From the NCBI RefSeq assembly GCF_050947875.1, contig NC_134570.1:106524622-106588621 (forward strand): a stretch of DNA of 64,000 bases. The letters run 5' to 3'. The notes beneath the pieces were generated by a model. The model saw only the letters and a list, made by a program, of their open reading frames with translations. It did not search any database and was not told the origin of the DNA. Source of the stretch: Dermacentor variabilis. Taxonomy: Eukaryota; Arthropoda; Arachnida; Ixodida; Ixodidae. Positions 58,880-64,000 of the stretch are shown here, piece after piece (the first letter of the stretch is position 1; every line of letters starts with the position of its first letter). The position numbers and the translations under genes are program-made.

Positions 58880-59671
58880 TGTTTGGATCGGACTGCTGGT
58901 ACGATCTGTTGGGAACTCGGCGCTGACGCCCGTGGTTGTACCTGGGTCGCAAGCCCCAAGGGTAGCGTTGGCCTGGCGGCCTGGGGTACAACTGGAAGCA
59001 TCCGAAGGTCCCGGCAAAGCATGAGTCGACTGGTAACAACGAAACAACTTGTTTATTTTAACATCGCAAAGAGTTGGTGGTCAGGTTGACCGAAGTAGAG
59101 AGACGGGAGAGCACTTTACTCAGCAGAAGAAATCGGAGCCCTCCTTTTTGCGTCCGGGGGCAGCTGTTTTTATACTCTCGCAGTTGAGGGCAAGAAGGAA
59201 CCCCTCAAAAGACGAGCACGTGAATGTACAATGGGCTAATGGTGACGCACACTGTCGTAGCGATGCCGTAGCACCATGACGAGCACGATCTCGTAGCACC
59301 CTGTCGAGCACGATCTCGTAGCACCCTGTTGTAGCGCTGCCGGTCGGGCACAATGACTGTAATGAGAGGAAGGTCCCTGCTTTGGCATCGCCTGTTTCGG
59401 GCACAATGACTGGAATGAGAGGATGGTCCCTGCTTTGGCATCGCCTGTTTCGGGCACAATGACTGGAATGAGAGGATGATCCCTGCTTTGGCATCGCCTG
59501 TTTCGGGCACAATGACTGGAATGAGAGGGTGATCTTTTGCGGTCGCATCGCCGCAGTCGCGCCTGGAAACACCTGCCGATGAGTGTTGCGGCGACGACGA
59601 TCGGGCCAAAATGTCTGCCGCCCCGCCGCAGTCGCGCCGGCAAAACCACGTGTCGCAGGCGAAACGCAACA
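58880..59671 (-). repeat. 5' LTR (792 bp)
   Basis: Same length and, as far as I can read base by base, same sequence as the 3' LTR at an offset of 6078 bp, including the 53-bp array (59345-59536). Confidence 0.92.
59167..59174 (-). promoter_or_regulatory. TATA box of the 5' LTR
   Basis: TATAAAAA on the coding strand (plus strand TTTTTATA) in the middle of the LTR, with the AATAAA 110 bp downstream. It is expected to drive the genomic transcript. Confidence 0.6.
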
Positions 59672-59675
59672 CTCG
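59672..59675. repeat. Target-site duplication of the LTR element (right)
   Basis: CTCG, identical to 52798-52801. Confidence 0.8.
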
Positions 59676-59879
59676 CTAAGCAGCGCTTTACGGTGTTACT
59701 AGGGATGTGACTATCAGATCGAAGAAAGTCGGTTGATTAAAGTTAACGGGGTGGTGAACGGACATATTACTTGACATGCTCACATTACATACATAAAGCT
59801 CGCTTCTTAAATTGCAAGTATACCTCAGAATATTCGTGAACAGCCGCAGGGTCGAAATGGAAGAGGGATGCAAGAAATT

Positions 59880-61000
59880 CGCGCAGAAACTCCTCTGGGA
59901 TTCGCCTAACTATGCCCGATCACTGTGCCACTTGCTTATATCCACACAGCCCGATGTCATTATAGGAATGCTATAAAACTTGATCCGACCAGTTAAATTT
60001 AACGACAGCGCTGCAGCGACGCGAACTGGTGCGGAAGGCGGCGCCAAATCAATTGACGAAGCAAGCAAAATACTACAGGTGGCGGCGCCAGGCGCGCTGA
60101 TGACGTTGCGACCATTGCAAGACCTTGTCGCTCTTTAGCGTCTTATCCATCTGCGTCTAAGCATCATCAGTCGTGGTCAACTGCACTCCGGCGGCGGCTG
60201 CGCGCTGTGTTGTCGCCGCTTAGTTCGCGTTGAAGCGAGAGACAGCACGAAGGTCCATTAGCTCGCTGCTGCGAGCTCTGTCTTGAAAGCGGTTGTCTTA
60301 GTAACGGACGGATGGGTATCCTCCTTGTGTAGGCATAGAAATGCTTACGCCTTCAAAGAGGAAAGAAAATCACCCAGAAACTCCTGCAAGTTGTCTAAGT
60401 AAGCGTAAGCATTGTGCCACTTCCTCATCTACCCGCAGAGCGGTGTCATTATCAATGTTATGAAACTGGATCCGGCCAGTACAAGGGACAGCGCTGCGGC
60501 GACACGAACTGGTGAGGACGGCGGCACAAGAAGAATTGATGACGCAAGCAAAGTACTGCAGGTGGCCGTGCCAGGTGCGCTGATGACGTTCCAATCATTA
60601 TAAGCCGTTATCGCTCTTTAGCGCCTCATCCATCCGAGTCGAACCCTTGTGAACCGTGACCAAACGTACTCAGGCGGCGGCTTCGTGCGGCACCGCCACG
60701 GGGACCGTACCTTGAAAGCGATCTGCGATGCCGACAAAGTGTACCAAGCGCTGATAGATGCGCAAGCTGTGTTCTCGCCGCCTATACTTACCGTCGAAGA
60801 GATACGCATAGGCCCGTATCTTTAAAGCGATGTGCGAAAGTGGCGGAGTGCGGCGTGTGCTGAGAGCTCCGTGAGAGCTGTCTTTTCGCCGTTTAGACGG
60901 GTTGAAGCGAGAGACGGCACAAAGGTCAATTCGCTCGCTGCTGCGGGCGCTATCTTGGAAGCTGCCGTCTTACGGGACGTACGGAGGGACGGACAATTTT
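59880..61000 (+). repeat. Diverged tandem duplication, two units
   Basis: Unit 1 (about 59,880-60,318) and unit 2 (about 60,372-60,992) share ordered blocks: CAGAAACTCCT; TGTGCCACTT...TGTCATTAT; GACAGCGCTGC(A/G)GCGAC; CTTTAGCG(T/C)CT(T/C)ATCCAT; GGCGGCGGCT; TTGAAGCGAGAGAC(A/G)GCAC; and CTCGCTGCTGCG. The spacing is about 484 bp in the first part and about 673 bp in the last, so unit 2 carries about 190 bp extra (roughly 60,690-60,880). That part holds its own short repeat (TTGAAAGCGATCTGCGA near 60,713 and TTTAAAGCGATGTGCGA near 60,820). No coding frame. Confidence 0.75.
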
Positions 61001-61206
61001 TCTCGTTGGGTTAACATAGAACTGATTATGCACTTAATAAAGTCGCACGAGGAGTCATCAATGCCTTTTCTTTCGGCGTAGTGTTCTAGGGTAGAGCGTT
61101 TTTTACGTTTCTTTTGTTTGTTTCGGCTGGTCATTGTGTCTTCGCTCAGCAAAAAAAGAAAGAAAGAACAGGGAGCATAGCTATGTATAACTCAATTCTC
61201 GACAAC

Positions 61207-61345
61207 GTTGCCATGTTAGCTCAGTGACACAGCGGCGCTGCGCTGCTGAGATCGAAGTCGCAGACTGGATTCAGGCCACGGCGATCACATTTCCACGGAG
61301 GCGAAATGCAAGAAAACGCTATAGTGCACATGTTAAAAGGCCGCA
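61207..61345 (+). mobile_element. Ruka-type SINE, 5' part
   Basis: Box A-like TTAGCTCAGTGACACAGCGG, a decayed box B, TTTCCACGGAGGCGAAATGC, and the GTGCACATGTTAAA block, ending at GCAGGTGGTC. Confidence 0.7.
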
Positions 61346-62240
61346 GGTGGTCAAAATTGATTGAGAGAGTCCCACTAAGGCGCGGCTGATAGATAGAGAG
61401 ACAGAAAGGTCATAAGAGAAATGCTGGGAGCAACCCTACCTCATAAGGAGGCGGGGTTGCCTACCGGCCTCGGCCTGGTAGGCAACCCTCACTGGGGAAG
61501 GGGGGAAGGGGATTGAAAGAGGAGAAAGAAGAAAGGACTTTACAGTTTCTACTATTACACACAAAAGCGTTCATTGCCGAGTCACTCGAAGGTGGTCATA
61601 CAGGATGCATGGTGCATTTCAGGAAACACACCAGCGCATTTGTGGTCGTGCACATAGCAGACGCACGAGGCCACGGGCCCAAGATCTTCTCCTCTGTGAG
61701 AGGACGGTCGTCTAAGTGCCCCCAAAGCTGCCCGAAGGCACCTCCTCTCATGTTCGGATGTGGGGCAGTAACACAGGAACCCGCCGTGCTTACTCAGCGG
61801 CTATGGTGTTAGGCTGCTGAGCATGAGGTCGCGGGATCGAATCCCGGCCACGGTGGCCGCATTACGATGGGGATGATATGCAAAAACACCCGTATACTTA
61901 GATTTAGGTGCACGTTAAAGAACCCCAGGTGGTAGAAATTCCCGGAGTCCTCCACTACGGCGTGCCTCAAAATCAGAAAGTGGTTCTTGCACCTAAAACC
62001 CCTTAATATAATTTAATTAAGTCCCACAGAAGGTGTTTGGTCGTTTTTTCGCCACCACATGTGCTGCAAATGGAACTGCCCACCATTCCAATTCGGAATG
62101 AGTGAGCGTTTGGAAAAGGAATTCGTAATCGCACGCGGCACAGTAGCATTTCTTCCCGTCGGTTGTAATCCTCATAAGCGGGTCCATGGCACATAGGCGC
62201 CGGTTGGTGAACTCCGGTGTGTTCCATCTCCTTTAATCAG
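61346..62240 (-). pseudogene. I/LOA-like LINE 3' end, split by a Ruka SINE
   Basis: On the minus strand, 62227-62021 gives RVRLRIPFPNAHSFRIG and a Cys/His cluster (CSTCGGEKTTKHLLW). After the SINE (61786-62020) the coding remnant resumes at about 61,780-61,560 as HRGEDLGP and TTTNALVCFLK. Both parts align in order with the frame 2952-3290, so the SINE lies inside the LINE. The 3' UTR block (ACTGAGGGTTGCCTACC) is at about 61,500-61,440 and carries an extra 11-bp-arm hairpin (61455-61487). The CT tail is reduced to GAGAGACAG near 61,394. Confidence 0.65.
61786..62020 (+). mobile_element. Ruka-type SINE, full length
   Basis: Head with CTCAGCGGCTATGG (box A region) and GGGATCGAATCCCGGCC (box B), then GCATTACGATGGGGATG, AAAACACCCGTATACTTAG, GGTGCACGTTAAAGAACCCC, CTACGGCGTGCCTCAAAATC and GTGGTTCTTGCACCTAAAAC, with an AT-rich tail. 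This is the best reference copy in the window. Confidence 0.85.
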
Positions 62241-62407
62241 ATCGTGTATCGTTATGGCACGTAAAATCCACAATAAATTTTATTTTGCTTATCGAGACAA
62301 AATTTCTTTAGTCGGTTTTCTTCTTCAGGATACCCCAGGCCGCGCAATCATTGAAGGTAAATCCCAACGCAGAAAACATTAACTGTACCTTGTGTCCTAC
62401 CCTCCGT
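62241..62407. other. Spacer, no gene
   Basis: AT-rich spacer before the next SINE. CACAATAAATTTTATTTTGC near 62,270 could be a decayed SINE or LINE tail. Confidence 0.4.
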
Positions 62408-62541
62408 AGTTTCTTAGTGGCTACGGTGTTTGGCTGCTAAACACGAGGTCGCGGGGGCCGCATTTCGATGGGGGCGAAATCCGAAAACACCCGTGTACTA
62501 AGATGTAGGGGCCCGTTAAAGAACCCCATGTCCCCCACGGC

Positions 62542-62545
62542 ATGC
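62542..62545. repeat. Target-site duplication of the solo LTR (left)
   Basis: ATGC, repeated at 63181-63184. Confidence 0.7.
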
Positions 62546-63180
62546 TGTTAGGGTTGGCGTCTGACACCACGTGGCGACAGGTCATTCACCCTACCCTCTG
62601 AGCCGGAGCCCACGTGCGCCGGAGAAATCATTCGCCCTACCACCTGAGCCGGAACCCACAGGGACCTCTTCCACTCCTCTCATGGTCGTGGCATCGTGTG
62701 TGCTTACCTCATCCCCCTCACCTTCTCTTGGCCGGACCCCACGACGCCGGAGAGGTCATTCACCCGACCTTCTCCCCGGATTCGTCGATGAGAGGATCGA
62801 CCTCTCCATCCCGTGCTTGGTATTGCAGGAGGAGGGACCTTCTCTCCGTGCCTGTCACGCGTCCTTCGACGGAAGCAAGATCCCGCCCACACTTGTAGAG
62901 AGCCTATTTAAGGGGCTCCGAAATGTACTTTTGATATACTTCTTACTTGAGACTTCATACTTCACGCTTTCCTTATTTTCTTTCAAATACCTTTGAATAA
63001 ACTGTGCAAGTTTCGCACTAGCAAATCGTCTCGCCCCTGCTTGGTCGCCATGATCTACCGGATGCCTGCAGCCCGCCGACAACGCCACGCTACCCAATAA
63101 GTAATGTCGGTCGAGCTTCGTTAGGCAGGCGCCGTTACTTTTCGGCAGCAGTACGGTACGCTACCCTGGAGTACGCAACA
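62546..63180 (+). mobile_element. Solo LTR, 635 bp
   Basis: Begins TGTTAGGGTTGG and ends GTACGCAACA, so it has TGTT...AACA ends. It is flanked by the direct repeat ATGC and inserted cleanly in a SINE. On the plus strand a TATA-like TATTTAAG (62905-62912) is followed by AATAAA (62996-63001), the usual LTR arrangement. It contains diverged short repeats of a GAGCCGGA(A/G)CCCAC unit and of a GTCATTCACCC-type phrase (62,580-62,770). No internal region remains, which is what recombination between two LTRs leaves. It shares end bases and TSD length with the full element at 52,802-59,671, but the bodies differ. Confidence 0.75.
62905..62912 (+). promoter_or_regulatory. TATA-like motif of the solo LTR
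   Basis: TATTTAAG, about 85 bp before the AATAAA at 62996-63001. Confidence 0.45.
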
Positions 63181-63236
63181 ATGCCTCATAATGAGATCGT
63201 GGTTTTGGTACATAAAAGCCCATAAATTAAAGAAGA

Positions 63237-64000
63237 ACGGCAGGCTGGGCGTGTTGTTTAATTTCAATCATGTTTAAAAACCGCGCTAACGACACAGATA
63301 CAGGATAGAGAAAAGAGGACGGGACTCACACGGCACTGCTTTTAATTTATTCTATTTATTTATTTTACTTTCACATTGTTTTCAAGCTAACTCTAGCCAA
63401 GCTACTCAAAAAAAAGAAGCGATGCAAGGTGCAATAAGGCTTGCGGTGTTCGGTCATCAGAACTATGACGACAGAACACCATGGGTCTTAAAATTGTTTC
63501 GTAAACCGCGTTTTCTTAATCCTTTTTTTTTCGTTGCACACGTTGGCTAACGCGACCTGGGACACCGTATATGAAGTGTCCTCGTGCCTGCCCCCCCCCC
63601 CCCTCAGGTGCTTCGCGCGCGACCGCAGACGGCGCGCTTTCTCCTCGCTTTCCTCTTTTGCGCGCGCGAGATTGAGCCGTGATCACCGGCTGACTGTCGC
63701 AAGCTTTCACTCGCACATTCTCGATGGTGTTATCGTCCTTGGAATGTATGCGAAACATCACGGCAACGCCGACGGCAAGAAATATGGCCTCGAGTGCCCA
63801 TATAACTGCTATTGTAATAGAAAGGCGTCCAGGTAAGCCCACCAGATCTGCACACCGACGTACACACGCACGCTTGTGGTTTAAACACGATCTGTAAACC
63901 GTACATTTGGAAGGCCAATTAAGAGTGTGTGCATACGGAAATACTCACACACCCAGTAAGACACCAGCGTTTGACATGCGCCGTGTCAATTCCCCAAGCG
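63237..64000. other. No gene recognised
   Basis: No recognised repeat or domain. A C run lies at 63593-63603. The minus frame 63516-63842 includes a hydrophobic stretch (ITIAVIWALEAIFLAVGVAV) that could be a membrane segment, but it is opposed by a plus frame and has no other support. Confidence 0.35.

Larger units (their letters stand above)
52802..59671 (-). mobile_element. Complete LTR retrotransposon with Gmr1-type gene order
   Basis: A 6870-bp element on the minus strand, with two 792-bp LTRs, a 4-bp CTCG target-site duplication, a 315-bp leader, one intact gag-pol frame of 1494 codons and a 486-bp 3' untranslated region. The domains are of Ty3/gypsy type, but integrase precedes reverse transcriptase and RNase H. 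This order is characteristic of Ty1/copia and, among Ty3/gypsy-like elements, of the Gmr1 group first described in deuterostomes. There is no envelope-like frame, so it is a retrotransposon and not a retrovirus-like provirus. The two LTRs appear identical on reading, the coding frame has no stop or frameshift, and the TSD is exact. All three point to a very recent insertion that could still be mobile. Confidence 0.9.
62408..63236 (+). mobile_element. Ruka-type SINE split by a solo LTR
   Basis: The SINE 5' part is 62408-62545: CTTAGTGGCTACGGTG, then GGCTGCTAAACACGAGG with box B deleted, then GCATTTCGATGGGGGCG and GTTAAAGAACCCCATG to CACGGCATGC. Its 3' part is 63181-63236: ATGCCTCATAATGAGATCGT, then GGTTTTGGTACATAAAAGCC. 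Joining them would restore the family order around GGCGTGCCTCATAAT. The interruption is 62546-63180. Confidence 0.8.

Noticed and set aside
52802..59671. Endogenous retrovirus with an envelope gene
   Set aside because: No third frame between pol and the 3' LTR; only 486 bp of non-coding sequence is present.
63516..63842. Possible membrane protein exon on the minus strand
   Set aside because: One hydrophobic stretch only, opposed by a plus-strand frame; no start, splice or homology support.

Overview
The window looks like a stretch of a large, repeat-dense eukaryotic genome, most likely a hard tick (Ixodidae). The main reason is at least nine tRNA-derived SINE copies (box A near TAGCTCAGTGG, box B near GGTTCAATCCC, then a conserved body and 3' end) that I recognise as the Ruka-type SINE of ixodid ticks. 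Fragments of RTE, CR1/L2-like and I/LOA-like LINEs, a Penelope-like element and long microsatellites fit the same picture. There are no bacterial operons, no CRISPR array and no rRNA. I found no host protein-coding gene that I can name; most open frames are chance frames in GC-rich DNA or remnants of mobile elements.

Layout. 1-4.4 kb: Ruka fragment, Penelope-like fragment with a GIY-YIG domain, a foldback MITE, an I/LOA-like LINE 3' end, and one unrecognised open reading segment at 3697-4029 (minus). 4.4-9.3 kb: mostly unassigned, one LINE remnant near 8.5 kb. 9.3-12.2 kb: two CR1/L2-like LINE remnants on the minus strand, the second split by a second foldback MITE. 13.0-13.5 kb: a tRNA-like composite repeat. 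14-17 kb: CpG-rich and unassigned. 17.6-21.5 kb: a decayed RTE LINE (plus) split near its 3' end by an I/LOA-like LINE (minus) flanked by 12-bp target-site duplications. 22.3 kb: a 67-bp-arm hairpin. 24-31 kb: CpG-rich, unassigned, with microsatellites. 31.5-33.3 kb: a CR1-like LINE (plus) split by an RTE 3' end (minus). 38.1-38.6 kb: an internally deleted mariner element. 38.76-39.0 kb: a Ruka SINE with target-site duplications. 39.9-40.8 kb: the RNase H to 3' end of another LINE. 43-51 kb: scattered SINEs, LINE 3' ends and CpG-rich DNA.

The main object is at 52,802-59,671: a complete LTR retrotransposon on the minus strand. Its two 792-bp LTRs look identical by eye and are flanked by a 4-bp target-site duplication (CTCG). 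One uninterrupted 1494-residue gag-pol frame has the order gag - zinc knuckle - protease - integrase - reverse transcriptase - RNase H. Integrase lies before reverse transcriptase, the opposite of ordinary Ty3/gypsy elements. This order is known from the Gmr1 group of Ty3/gypsy-like elements, first described in deuterostomes.

Right of it lie a diverged tandem duplication (59.88-61.0 kb), an I/LOA-like LINE split by a Ruka SINE, and a second Ruka SINE split by a 635-bp solo LTR (62,546-63,180). The solo LTR has the same TGTT...AACA ends and 4-bp duplication (ATGC) as the full element. The window is best read as layers of insertions whose order can be worked out from who interrupts whom.
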